Below, piece by piece: positions 52,101 through 59,519 of a stretch of 64,000 nt of DNA. The first letter of the stretch is position 1. Every line of letters starts with the position of its first letter. The DNA is from Methylocystis rosea SV97 (GTDB lineage Bacteria; Pseudomonadota; Alphaproteobacteria; Rhizobiales; Beijerinckiaceae): contig NZ_KB889963.1 in NCBI RefSeq assembly GCF_000372845.1, forward strand, positions 1,732,146 to 1,796,145. Direction: 5' to 3'. A model generated the notes under the pieces. The model saw only the letters and a program-made list of their open reading frames with translations, made no database searches and was not told the origin of the DNA. A program made the translations under genes and the position numbers.

Positions 52101-52653
52101 CGCGACAGGCGGCGTCGAACCGCCCGGCGCTGGCGACGCAAGCGCTTTCGCGCCACTGCGCCGGATAGCCGGCGATCGTCGCGGCGTAACCGAGAAAGGA
52201 ACGCAGATTGTCTGGACCGCCATCCTGCAAGAAACGCCAAATTCGATCGAGCGTCTGCGCGTCGAGCGTCGACGCCTGCTTCAGGCGCGCGTCGTCATGC
52301 ATATCGCCGGGCGTGATCGCGAGGGCGATTCCCTTCGCGCGCGCAAGCGCCTCGAGCTGCTCGACGCCATAGGGCCAATATTCTTTGCCGCCGAGCAGCC
52401 GCACGACGATCAGCCGCGCATGTCGCGCCACAGCGTCGAGATAGAGATCGACGGAGTAGGGGTGCTTCAATTGCGCGAGCGACGCGCAGCGAAAGCTCGG
52501 GAGAGTCGCGCGACTTTGCTCATAAAGCCGCGCCAGCAGCCGCAGCTCGGAATCCGAAAAGGATAGAAACACGATCTCCGCGGGAGATTGACCGAGATCG
52601 ACCGCGCCGCCGGCGTCGTCGAGATTATGGAGATCGCGCGGGAGAAGATGCAT
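49171..52653 (-). CDS. cobN: Cobaltochelatase subunit CobN, with in-frame compound repeat insertion
   Basis: 1160-aa large subunit of the ATP-dependent aerobic cobaltochelatase (CobN with CobST), inserting Co2+ into hydrogenobyrinate a,c-diamide. The N-terminal region (HLLPRDLHNLDDAGG), the block AHGTLEWLPGKSVMLSEACAPE, and the C-terminal ATSGLISDAQFDLAFDATLG and FLALENPRALTAIARVFNEA are typical. Residues about 410-473 (APTSPSRGEVASRSDAGG and after) come from a GC-rich repeat (51235-51425) with five hairpins, which sits in a linker after EIVSALQEAGYDV. cobS and cobT are not in the window. Second-largest gene of the operon region after none other; it follows cobW by 6 bp. Confidence 0.94.
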   Translation of the reverse strand: MHLLPRDLHNLDDAGGAVDLGQSPAEIVFLSFSDSELRLLARLYEQSRATLPSFRCASLAQLKHPYSVDLYLDAVARHARLIVVRLLGGKEYWPYGVEQLEALARAKGIALAITPGDMHDDARLKQASTLDAQTLDRIWRFLQDGGPDNLRSFLGYAATIAGYPAQWRESACVASAGRFDAACRGDGALRATIVFYRAMFLADDVAPIVALADALAERGFSVEAIYVASLKEAESEAFVSGALESFAPDVIINATAFSARRDMGSVLDGADAPVLQVALATSSREAWEGSTRGANGADLAMNVVLPEVDGRIFTRAISFKEEAPLRLAAEFSETRHAPERSRIDFVADLALNWARLRRKPNAEKSLALILSDYPTRRGRGGYAIGLDAEASVHEIVSALQEAGYDVGAAPTSPSRGEVASRSDAGGGDSAYCGTSPHPEPLRGSTLPQPKSAVADFGHSRSANREHPVCEGRVIRALEDGYQANRFPLAYYLALLSTLPASFVASVNDAWGAPQDDPAVVDGAFRFSCLEAGKLVIALQPDRGARTERYESYHDVQRPPRHAYVAFYLWLRHVQKIDALIHLGAHGTLEWLPGKSVMLSEACAPEAVLGPTPLIYPFIVNDPGEAAQAKRRTCAVTIGHLTPPLVDAELFDAAAKVETLLDEYATASALDARRAKLIAGAIIDEAERSGLDAECGVSREMDIAETLTRLDAWMCDLKDMRIGDGLHVFGRTQDHSIADPARGACAHAERNALIAALAGRFVEPGPAGAPSRGRADVLPTGRNLYCIDPRHAPTQTAYDIGRRAAAEVMTRHAQLHGEFPRRIMLDLWGSATIRTGGEDFAQALALLGVAPRWDTASARVIGFEILPQARLEFPRVDVTLQVSGLFRDMFGNLIALFDDAVRAVAARDEDAEISPLKTADDLRRVFGAADGTYGIGVSDRVLRGEWSDRDDLARAYLCAAGHAYDRAGESNEAVAAFSARVADADAHVHVQDMAEVDVLIGPAFADYEGGFAAANAMLGGDADLVHIDATRPERLRPRALKDEIARILRMRLANPQWLQGQKRHGHRGAGEIAETIDNLYAFAATSGLISDAQFDLAFDATLGDDATRGFLALENPRALTAIARVFNEALARGLWNTQRNSVRGALSDIEHQEGGRLAAEA
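51235..51425. repeat. Compound palindromic element inserted in frame inside cobN
   Basis: Five perfect or near-perfect hairpins lie in 191 bp: GCAAACCGGG/CCCGGTTTGC (51247-51270), GCCAAAGTCGGC/GCCGACTTTGGC (51283-51310), CGAACCGC/GCGGTTCG (51322-51340), CGCGTCGC/GCGACGCG (51382-51400) and CCCCCTCGAGGGGG (51406-51419). CACCCTCCCC at the left end pairs with GGGGGAGGTG at the right. The reading frame stays open across all of it. The translation TSPSRGEVASRSDAGG is a recognisable product of this repeat family. Confidence 0.85.
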
Positions 52654-52659
52654 GGCGTA

Positions 52660-53691
52660 TCACGGCTGCGCCAGCGTCGCGATCACCGCGTCGCGATTGA
52701 GGCCTTTCTCGCCGATGATCACGACGCGACTCATGCGCTGCTCATCGGCTCTCCACGCCCGATCGAAATGATGTTCGATGCGCGCGCCGACGCCTTGCAC
52801 GAGCAGGCGCATGGGCTTGCCGATAACTTCGACGAATCCCTTGATGCGCAGCACGTCATGCGCGCGCGCCGCTTCGGCGAGTCTCGCAACCAGCGCCGCC
52901 GGATCGGCGACCGCCGAGAGCGACACGACGAAACTGTCGAAGTCATCATGGTCGTGTCCGGGCTCGGCGTCATGATGCGACGGACGGGTCGCCAGATCAT
53001 CCTCCGCCGCCGCGGAAAGGCCGAGCAGCACGAGCGGATCGACTCGCCCGCCGCTGGCGCGCACGATCTTCGCCGCTTTCCGAGCGCCTCGCGCCAAACG
53101 GTTTGCGACGTCGCGTTCTTCGTCGGCGCCCAGCAGATCGGTCTTGTTGAGGATGATAAGATCGGCGCAGGCGAGCTGATCTTCGAACACTTCTTCAAGC
53201 GGATTGTCGTGATCGATCGTCTGCGTGTCTTCGCGCTCCTTGGCGATGGCGTCGAGATCGTCGGCGAAACGGCCCTCCGCCACGGCCTTGCCGTCGATGA
53301 CGGCGATGACGCCGTCAACCGTCAGCTTCGAGCGGATCGCCGGCCAATCGAACGCCTTGACGAGCGGTTTGGGCAGAGCCAGTCCGGACGTCTCGATGAT
53401 GATGTGGTCAGGACGCTTGTCATGCGCGAGCAGCGCTTCGATCGCCGGGATGAAATCATCGGCGACGGTGCAGCACAGACAGCCGTTGGCGAGTTCGACG
53501 ATGTTTTCTTCCGGGCAGTTTTCGACGCCGCAGGCGCGCAGGATTTCGCCGTCGACGCCGACGTCGCCGAATTCATTGATGACGAGCGCCAGACGTCGAC
53601 CCTTGGCGTTCTCGAGCACATGACGAATGAGCGTCGTTTTCCCCGCGCCAAGGAAGCCGGTGATAATCGTTGCAGGGATTTTGGCGCTCAT
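52660..53691 (-). CDS. cobW: CobW-family GTP-dependent metallochaperone
   Basis: 343-aa G3E-family GTPase linked to cobalt delivery to CobN. The P-loop GFLGAGKTT (residues 12-20) and the Zn/Co-binding CLCC motif (71-74, NGCLCCTVADD) are diagnostic. NKTDLL provides guanine specificity. A His/Asp-rich insert (HHDAEPGHDHDDFDS) and the C-terminal CobW domain (DVLRIKGFVEVIGKPMRLLV) follow. It is placed between cbtA and cobN, matching a role in metal supply to the chelatase. It overlaps cbtA by 4 bp. Confidence 0.95.
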   Translation of the reverse strand: MSAKIPATIITGFLGAGKTTLIRHVLENAKGRRLALVINEFGDVGVDGEILRACGVENCPEENIVELANGCLCCTVADDFIPAIEALLAHDKRPDHIIIETSGLALPKPLVKAFDWPAIRSKLTVDGVIAVIDGKAVAEGRFADDLDAIAKEREDTQTIDHDNPLEEVFEDQLACADLIILNKTDLLGADEERDVANRLARGARKAAKIVRASGGRVDPLVLLGLSAAAEDDLATRPSHHDAEPGHDHDDFDSFVVSLSAVADPAALVARLAEAARAHDVLRIKGFVEVIGKPMRLLVQGVGARIEHHFDRAWRADEQRMSRVVIIGEKGLNRDAVIATLAQP

Positions 53692-54350
53692 GAGAGTTCC
53701 TGTTGGCGCGACTGGAGTCGCCAGACGAGACCGGCGAGCGCGCCGGCAAGCGCCCAGCTGATCGCCTGCACGGCGAGAGAGGCGGCCGCGAAGCGCGCGG
53801 CGAGTTCCGCGGGCGCCGTGCTCTCGGGCGTCGCGGGCTGCGGCGCGAAGAAATGCGGCGCGACGATCAACACGACGCCGGCGATTTTTGCCGCGGTCGA
53901 GTCAAGCCGCAACAAGGCGAAGAGTCCGGCGCCGGTCGACAGCGCTGTCGCAAGCCACCAGATTTGGCGCACGGCGAGATCGGTTTCCGCCATGCCGGGA
54001 AGCTGCGGCGCGAGGCCGAGACTCGTCGCGAGCCCGGTTGCGGCGAAGGCGCAGGCGCCCCAGAGCGCGGCGCGGCGCGGCGCGATGGCGTCGCCAGAGA
54101 AAAGCATCGCGGCGAGAAGAATGAGCGCATAGCCGATCGAGACGGCGATCGTCGCGGCGCTGGTCGCCGCCGTGCGGCTCAGGCCGGAAAGCGCCGCGCT
54201 CGCTTCGCCGCCGTCATGCGCATGCTGCGCCGCCTCATAGACCTCGGAGGCGAGGATGAGCGGCGTCGTGGTGAAGTGCTGCAGGGCCGCGACCGCAAGC
54301 CCGGCGACAAGGCCGGCGATCAGGCCGGTCGTCAAAACGCGCGCGATCAA
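53688..54350 (-). CDS. cbtA: Cobalt transporter subunit CbtA
   Basis: 220-aa membrane protein of the CbtA family, a predicted cobalt importer typically under B12-riboswitch control. It has about five transmembrane helices (near residues 8-28, 65-85, 95-115, 128-148, 190-210). Characteristic stretches are LVAGLAVAALQHFTTTPLIL and EVYEAAQHAHDGGE, a metal-binding-like His/Glu segment, and GMAETDLAVRQIWWLATALS. It follows cbtB by 12 bp and overlaps cobW. Confidence 0.9.
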   Translation of the reverse strand: MIARVLTTGLIAGLVAGLAVAALQHFTTTPLILASEVYEAAQHAHDGGEASAALSGLSRTAATSAATIAVSIGYALILLAAMLFSGDAIAPRRAALWGACAFAATGLATSLGLAPQLPGMAETDLAVRQIWWLATALSTGAGLFALLRLDSTAAKIAGVVLIVAPHFFAPQPATPESTAPAELAARFAAASLAVQAISWALAGALAGLVWRLQSRQQELS

Positions 54351-54362
54351 GCGCGTTGCGGC

Positions 54363-54548
54363 CTAGTGACAGGGGAAGGAGAGCGCGTGGCGCGTGTCAT
54401 GCGCCGCGTCATGCACGCTTTCTGGATAGGCGAAGCCCGCAAGCCAAACGAGCCCGAAGCCGAGAGTAAGCGCAACAACGGCGGCCTTCAGCGCCTCAAG
54501 TCTCGAAGAGGGGAGGGCGGCGGCGTTGGCGGATGATTTGGCGTTCAT
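54363..54548 (-). CDS. cbtB: Cobalt transporter subunit CbtB
   Basis: 61-aa, single-helix protein (transmembrane about residues 20-41, LKAAVVALTLGFGLVWLAGF). Its C terminus is His-rich: VHDAAHDTRHALSFPCH, the CbtB signature that likely binds cobalt. It is the first gene after the B12 riboswitch; AGGGAG at 54555-54560 is its ribosome-binding site, directly next to a GC hairpin that could mask it. Confidence 0.92.
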   Translation of the reverse strand: MNAKSSANAAALPSSRLEALKAAVVALTLGFGLVWLAGFAYPESVHDAAHDTRHALSFPCH

Positions 54549-54606
54549 ATCGGTCTCCCTGCCGCCCCACCGGCGGCGATGCGATGCGCGTGGCGATCCA
54601 AATTGA

Positions 54607-54782
54607 TCGCCCTGACGGCAGGTCTCCTGGCTCCCGGGTCGTCGGACCGCGCCGCCTTCCCAAGCCTCACGCTCAGTGGCAGATGGCGCGGACCTTGCCG
54701 GCTACAGTTGCGGGGGCAGCCGCGGATAGGGGCGTAATGCCCACGCCGCGTTCCCTTTTCACTTCTTGCGAAGGACCGTCCT
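54607..54782 (-). promoter_or_regulatory. Cobalamin (B12) riboswitch
   Basis: Read on the minus strand, the 5' part GGTCCTTCGCAAGAAGTG and GAAAAGGGAACGCGG is followed by GCTGCCCCCGCAACTGTA, GCCACTGAGCGTGAGG, GGGAAGGCGGCG, and the B12 box AGCCAGGAGACCTGCC (54617-54632). All are in the expected order. Between the aptamer and cbtB lie the hairpins GGCGATC/GGATCGCC and GCCGCC/GGCGGC (54561-54577). The latter abuts the ribosome-binding site of cbtB, so B12 binding probably blocks translation initiation. It should control the whole cbtB-cobB operon. Confidence 0.95.
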
Positions 54783-54834
54783 GACTAGTCATATGCGCGG
54801 CTTAGGCTTCCGTCAAACCGGCCGAGGAGCGCCT

Positions 54835-55476
54835 GTGACCGAGATGAATGAAGAGGACGAGGCGCGCCGCCATCGTCTCAAGATGGAGAAGCGCAAGGCC
54901 GTCCAGGACGCCGAGGTCGCCGGCAAGACGGTCGCCCGCAAAGGCCTGCTGATGGTCCACACTGGCGCCGGCAAGGGCAAGTCGACGGCGGCCTTCGGGC
55001 TGGCGCTGCGCGCGCTCGGCCATGGCTGGAAGATCGGCGTCGTTCAGTTCGGCAAGGGCCAGTGGCAGACAGGTGAGCGCAACATGCTCGAAAAGCTTGG
55101 CCAAGAGTTCGGCCAAGAGTTCGGTCAAGTTGCCTGGCATACGCTCGGCGAGGGCTTCACCTGGGAGACCCAGGACCGCGCGCGGGACGAGGCGGCGGCG
55201 CGGCGCGCCTGGGAGAAGGCGTGCGAACTGATGGACGACCCTCACATTCGCCTGCTGGTGCTCGATGAATTGAACATTGCGCTGCGCTACGAGCATTTGC
55301 CGCTGGAGGAAGTGCTTAGCGCGCTCGCCGCGCGGCGCGACGATCTCAACGTCGTCGTGACCGGGCGCAACGCCAAGCCGGAGCTCATCGCCGCAGCCGA
55401 TCTCGTCACCGAGATGACCTTGGTCAAGCATCATTTCGGCGCTGGCGTCAAAGCGCAGGAGGGAATCGAATTCTAA
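54835..55476 (+). CDS. cobO: Corrinoid adenosyltransferase CobO
   Basis: 213-aa CobA/CobO-type enzyme that attaches the 5'-deoxyadenosyl ligand of ATP to cob(I)yrinate a,c-diamide. The P-loop HTGAGKGKST is at residues 42-51, and GEGFTWETQDRARDEAAAR and LLVLDELNIALRYEHLPLEE follow. I chose the GTG at 54835 because GAGGAG lies 6 bases upstream. A 12-bp tandem duplication encodes GQEFGQEF near residue 88. Divergent from the riboswitch, so the B12 riboswitch does not sit in its own mRNA. Confidence 0.95.
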   Translation: MTEMNEEDEARRHRLKMEKRKAVQDAEVAGKTVARKGLLMVHTGAGKGKSTAAFGLALRALGHGWKIGVVQFGKGQWQTGERNMLEKLGQEFGQEFGQVAWHTLGEGFTWETQDRARDEAAARRAWEKACELMDDPHIRLLVLDELNIALRYEHLPLEEVLSALAARRDDLNVVVTGRNAKPELIAAADLVTEMTLVKHHFGAGVKAQEGIEF

Positions 55477-55656
55477 CCTGAAACCTGTTCTGAAGCCCGC
55501 CGGCATATCGCTCTTGGCAGCGGCTCGCGTAGAGAATACGCTTTGCGGGCAGGCAGTTCCGTGGCGGACAGGGACGCGCGCCAGCGACGCGAGCAGGCAT
55601 CCCGAGGCGCGTCAGTCCTGGCTGAACTCTCAACATCATCTGGACCCGAAAGCTCG

Positions 55657-56700
55657 ATGGACGTTTACGGCGCGCTCCGCTTTTCCGCTGCGAAGATCTC
55701 CAACGAACTGTTTTCGGCGGGATCGATTTTTTCGGTCTACTCCCTGGCGACGACGTTTCTCATCGCCGTTGGCGCGCTGGCCTATCAGCGCAAGATGCGT
55801 CGGGGGCGCGTCAACCCGCGGGCCATGGCGCGGGCGATCTTCGACAAGAGACTCCTGCTATCCAAATCTTTTGCCGCGGACGTCAAGCTCTTCGTCCTGA
55901 GCGTCGTTCTCATGCCGGTCGTGGTGGGCGCGCTTGTTCTATCGACGAACGGCGTTGCGACCGCCGTGAGCGCCGCGCTGCGTAGTTCGTTTGGCGCTTT
56001 TGCGCCGACCTCTTGCTGTGACCTTTCGATAAAGCTCTTCTCTACCGCCGTGCTCTTTTTGGCCTATGAGATCGGCTATTGGGTCGATCACTACCTCAAG
56101 CATCGAATCCCGTTTTTGTGGGAGTTCCACAAGGTGCATCACACCGCCGAGGTGCTTACCCCGGTGACGAATTTTCGCAATCATCCGATCGACAACATCT
56201 TTTTCGGCTACATGCTGGCGATGTTCATTGGCGGCGCGTCAGGCATATTGGCGTGGGTCTTTGGGCGAACCACTGAATCCTTCACGGTCGACGGGAAGAA
56301 CATCCTTTTCATCTTCTTCCTTTGGACGATCGGGCATCTTCAACATTCGCAGTTCTGGATTCCCTTTCGCGGGATTTTGGGACACATCGTCCTTAGCCCC
56401 GCGCATCACCAGATTCATCATTCGACAGATCCCCAGCACTTCAATCGCAACTTCGGCAGCGTTCTTGCCATTTGGGACTGGATGTTCGGATCGCTCGAGA
56501 TGCCTACGAGCAAAAACCCGCGCCTCAAATACGGGGTCGAGGAAGACGCCGCGGACCCGCATTCGTCATTCGGATTATTGGCGACCCCGATTTATAGAGC
56601 CGCCCTCGCGCTCTGGGGCGCGCTCGCCGACGCGTGGAATGCAGCGAATGAGCGACTCGAGCAGCGCCGTCAAAGGCTGAAGAGCACAGGCATATTATGA
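55657..56700 (+). CDS. Sterol desaturase / fatty acid hydroxylase family protein
   Basis: 347-aa membrane di-iron enzyme of the sterol desaturase/fatty acid hydroxylase family. The eight-histidine clusters are HYLKH (residues 145-149), HKVHH (158-162) and HHQIHH (250-255), plus GHLQHSQFW. About five hydrophobic segments surround them. Its substrate could be a fatty acyl chain, carotenoid, sterol or hopanoid; none is implied by context. I start at ATG 55657 (MDVYGALRFSAAK); 38 upstream residues read poorly. The DMT exporter gene overlaps its stop by 4 bp. Confidence 0.88.
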   Translation: MDVYGALRFSAAKISNELFSAGSIFSVYSLATTFLIAVGALAYQRKMRRGRVNPRAMARAIFDKRLLLSKSFAADVKLFVLSVVLMPVVVGALVLSTNGVATAVSAALRSSFGAFAPTSCCDLSIKLFSTAVLFLAYEIGYWVDHYLKHRIPFLWEFHKVHHTAEVLTPVTNFRNHPIDNIFFGYMLAMFIGGASGILAWVFGRTTESFTVDGKNILFIFFLWTIGHLQHSQFWIPFRGILGHIVLSPAHHQIHHSTDPQHFNRNFGSVLAIWDWMFGSLEMPTSKNPRLKYGVEEDAADPHSSFGLLATPIYRAALALWGALADAWNAANERLEQRRQRLKSTGIL

Positions 56701-57626
56701 GCCGCGTTCGCGCCGACTTGCTGCTTGTGCTTGCGGCTTTTATCTGGGGGACGGCCTTTATCGCGCAAAAAAACGCCGGCGAGCTTATGGGGCCGATCAC
56801 CTTCGTCGGCGTCCGTTTTCTCCTGTCGTGCGTCGCGCTCGCGCCGCTGGCCCTCTATGAGGGCCGTCACAGTGAGTCTTCCCTAAAAAAGGGCGATTTG
56901 GCGCTCGCCGGCCTGATCGGCTTGTGCGTCTTCCTCGCCGCGGCTTTGCAGCAAGTCGGCCTTGCCACGACGACGGCGACCAACGGCGGATTTCTCACGG
57001 CGCTATATGTCGTGCTCGTTCCAGTATTTGTCTTTGCGCTGACCGGCGTACGACCCCGGCAGGTCGTTCTCGTCGCGGGCCTCGGGTCCATCGTGGGCGC
57101 CTGGCTGCTGACGGACAGCGGCCAGCTGCAGAGTTGGACGTCGGGCGACGCCTTGGTTTTGATTGCGGATATTGCGTGGGCGGCCGGGATCAGTCTCGTC
57201 CCGACTTTTCTCGCTCGCGCCAATCGGCCGTATTTTTTGGCTTTCGCGCAGTTCGGCGTCATCGGCGTTCTTGGAACTGTCGTGGGCCTCGGCGGCGAGC
57301 CTTTTTCGCTCGAGGGCCTGAGCGCCGCCCTGCCGTCGATTCTCTATGCGGGGCTTTGCTCCGGAGGGATCGCCTTCACGCTTCAAATCGTGGCGCTCAA
57401 CTACACGCCAGCGGCCGAAGCCGCCCTTATCATGTCGCTGGAGAGCGTTTTCGCGGCCTTGTCGGGCGTCATCCTGCTATCCGAGCGCCTCACCACGCCG
57501 GCGATGCTGGGCGGGTTGCTCATCTTGCTCAGCGCCGTGCTCGTCGAAGCTGGACCGGCCGCACAAAATATATGGGCATCGCAATACTGGAGTCGGCTGT
57601 CGCAAGTGTGGAGTCGGGCGCGCTAG
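56697..57626 (+). CDS. DMT-superfamily (EamA) transporter
   Basis: 309-aa protein with ten predicted transmembrane helices in two EamA repeats, e.g. RADLLLVLAAFIWGTAFIAQ, ATNGGFLTALYVVLVPVFVF and LAGLIGLCVFLAAALQQVGL in the first half, and ALNYTPAAEAALIMSLESVF with ALSGVILLSERLT in the second. These are typical of EamA metabolite exporters (amino acids, nucleosides). Substrate unknown. It overlaps the sterol-desaturase gene by 4 bp, so the two are co-translated. A hairpin (57644-57676) follows the stop. Confidence 0.9.
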   Translation: MSRVRADLLLVLAAFIWGTAFIAQKNAGELMGPITFVGVRFLLSCVALAPLALYEGRHSESSLKKGDLALAGLIGLCVFLAAALQQVGLATTTATNGGFLTALYVVLVPVFVFALTGVRPRQVVLVAGLGSIVGAWLLTDSGQLQSWTSGDALVLIADIAWAAGISLVPTFLARANRPYFLAFAQFGVIGVLGTVVGLGGEPFSLEGLSAALPSILYAGLCSGGIAFTLQIVALNYTPAAEAALIMSLESVFAALSGVILLSERLTTPAMLGGLLILLSAVLVEAGPAAQNIWASQYWSRLSQVWSRAR

Positions 57627-57643
57627 CCGTCCGAAAAAGTGGA

Positions 57644-57676
57644 AGCCGACGCTCGATCACGTCGAGAACGTCGGCT
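57644..57676 (+). terminator. Hairpin after the DMT transporter (no T-run)
   Basis: AGCCGACG/CGTCGGCT with an inner CTCGA/TCGAG stem encloses a 5-base loop. It lies 18 bp after the DMT transporter stop codon. No T-tract follows, so it may be a 3'-end stabiliser or part of a dispersed repeat (CCGAAAAAGTGGAAGCCG precedes it) rather than a true terminator. Confidence 0.4.
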
Positions 57677-57726
57677 CCAAAATGATCTGCGCGGTAACCG
57701 GCCGATCACCCGCCAGAAAGACAAGG

Positions 57727-57757
57727 GCCGGGAGCTTTCGCGCCCGGCGAGTCTTTT
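57727..57757. terminator. Possible shared terminator hairpin
   Basis: GCCGGG/CCCGGC stem (57727-57732 with 57743-57748) followed on the plus strand by GAGTCTTTT. It lies between the converging DMT transporter and the 63-aa gene. Modest strength. Confidence 0.4.
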
Positions 57758-57772
57758 CGGCAGGGGTATGTA

Positions 57773-57964
57773 TTACTGGATCATGCGGGCGGTAGAGCCA
57801 ACGCCATCGCCCTGCATGCCGTTGCGGTTGCCCGTGCCGTTGGTTCCTTCAGGAGAGATCCAGTCCGGAACCCAGGTCAGAGCGACGACGACGAACGCGA
57901 CGAAAGCGGCGACCCAAAGCAGCATCTTGCCGATATCGCCGGTATTGTGAACGTTGACGGCCAT
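57773..57964 (-). CDS. Small single-helix membrane protein (63 aa), unknown
   Basis: 63-aa protein: MAVNVHNTGDIGKMLLWVAA starts it, with one transmembrane helix (about residues 14-35) ending in WVPDWISPEG. The tail is Asn/Gly-rich (NGTGNRNGMQGDGV) and polar. A Shine-Dalgarno-like CAGGGGG lies 8 bases before the ATG at 57964, so it looks translated. It converges with the DMT exporter and does not belong to its operon. I recognise no family. Confidence 0.6.
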   Translation of the reverse strand: MAVNVHNTGDIGKMLLWVAAFVAFVVVALTWVPDWISPEGTNGTGNRNGMQGDGVGSTARMIQ

Positions 57965-58386
57965 GCGTTTTCCCCCTGTTCTTGATTTTACGTGAATGCT
58001 TGCCGCATCGAGAGGGAGCCTAGCTTGTTTCGGATCGGATGGCAATGCGCTCTTCTGGGGACTGAAACGCCGGCCAAAAAAGCAACAATACCTTTGAATT
58101 TCAACAAGTTAACGTGCGACAGAACGTCGCGGACGTTGCAAAAATTGAGCGCACTTCCTTGTCTTCGTTTCCCTTCGAACGCCGATAAGCCAGCCAGGCG
58201 TCAAACGACTAAAGCGTCCGAGCGGGGTTGGCCGGCGGCGGCCCTTGCCGGATGTAGGCGCATCGCCTATAAGCGCGCCATTCCACAGGCGAGAGTTACG
58301 CGGCGTCTGCCTCAAGACGTCGCTCCGGTGGCCGGATCTCCGGCCTCTTTACTCTCTCGCCGAGGTTCAACCGGAGAAAAGACACT
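57965..58386 (+). promoter_or_regulatory. Intergenic region with rpsB promoter/leader
   Basis: This 422-bp gap holds AT-richer sequence (58085-58145) likely to contain the rpsB promoter, then a structured leader. The leader has an outer stem GGCGAGAG/CTCTCGCC (58288-58295 with 58354-58361). It encloses an imperfect hairpin (about 58302-58321, GGCGTCT/AGACGTC) and GGCCGG/CCGGCC (58330-58345). A GGAG at about 58372 and ATG at 58387 follow. The fold looks like a three-way junction that could mediate S2 autoregulation. Confidence 0.55.
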
Positions 58387-59430
58387 ATGGCTCTGCCCGA
58401 TTTCACCATGCGCGGCCTCCTGGAGGCCGGCGCTCACTTCGGCCATCAGTCGCATCGCTGGAACCCGAAGATGGCGCCTTTCATCTTTGGCGCCCGCAAC
58501 AACATCCACATCATCGATCTCGCCCAGACGGTGCCGCTGCTCCATCAGGCGCTGAAGACGATTTCGGACACCGTCTCCAAGGGCGGCCGCGTGCTGTTCG
58601 TGGGCACCAAGCGCCAGGCGCAGGAGCAGATCGCCGACGCCGCCAAGCGCAGCGCTCAATATTACATCAATTCCCGCTGGTTGGGCGGCACGCTCACCAA
58701 CTGGAAGACGATTTCCGGATCGATCACCCGTCTGCGCAAGCTCGACGAGATGCTTTCGGCCGGCGCTTCGGGCATCACTAAGAAAGAGCGCCTGCTGCTG
58801 ACCCGCGAGCGCGACAAGCTCGAAAAGGCGCTCGGCGGCATCAAGGATATGGGCGGCACGCCGGATTTGATCTTCGTGATCGACACCAACAAAGAGCAGC
58901 TCGCGATCAAGGAGGCGAATCGCCTCAAGATTCCCGTCGTCGCCGTGCTCGACACCAATTGCGATCCGGATGGCGTCACCCATCCGATCCCCGGCAACGA
59001 CGACGCGGGCCGCGCCATCGCGCTCTACTGCGATCTCGTGGCGAGAGCCGCCATCGACGGCATTTCGCGCAGCCAGGGCTCGGTGGGAATCGATATCGGC
59101 GCCGATGAGTCGCCGGCGCTTGAGCCCGCGCTCGCCGTGGTGCGCGAAGATTTGCGTCCCGCCGAAGCCGCCGGGACGGATGCGGAGACGCCTCTCGAGG
59201 CCTTCGAACTGCTGTCGGCGCCGCGCGGCGCGCCGGACGATCTCGCCAAGCTGCACGGCGTCGGCCCGCAGCTTGTCAAGAAGCTGAACGACGCCGGCGT
59301 CTATCACTATTGGCAGCTTGCCGCGATGACTTCGGCGGAAGTCGAAAAACTCGACGGCGAGTTGAAGCTGAACGGCCGCATTGCGCGCGACGGCTGGGTC
59401 GATCAGGCGAAGGCGCTTCTCGCCGCCTAA
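58387..59430 (+). CDS. rpsB: 30S ribosomal protein S2 with C-terminal helix-hairpin-helix extension
   Basis: 347-aa S2, about 100 residues longer than E. coli S2. The core has [40 protein letters not shown] and [21 protein letters not shown], followed by [20 protein letters not shown]. The added C-terminal part contains a helix-hairpin-helix-like segment [20 protein letters not shown] and a terminal helix, an extension seen in several alphaproteobacterial S2 proteins. A Shine-Dalgarno GGAG precedes ATG 58387. It starts the rpsB-tsf operon. Confidence 0.96.
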   Translation: MALPDFTMRGLLEAGAHFGHQSHRWNPKMAPFIFGARNNIHIIDLAQTVPLLHQALKTISDTVSKGGRVLFVGTKRQAQEQIADAAKRSAQYYINSRWLGGTLTNWKTISGSITRLRKLDEMLSAGASGITKKERLLLTRERDKLEKALGGIKDMGGTPDLIFVIDTNKEQLAIKEANRLKIPVVAVLDTNCDPDGVTHPIPGNDDAGRAIALYCDLVARAAIDGISRSQGSVGIDIGADESPALEPALAVVREDLRPAEAAGTDAETPLEAFELLSAPRGAPDDLAKLHGVGPQLVKKLNDAGVYHYWQLAAMTSAEVEKLDGELKLNGRIARDGWVDQAKALLAA

Positions 59431-59519
59431 TCGACCCGTCAGGTCCAATGCTTAAGACGCGCGCGCCGGTCCAATGGGCCGGCGTCGTCGCATGACTCCC
59501 TTAAGAAGGAATTTCAGCC

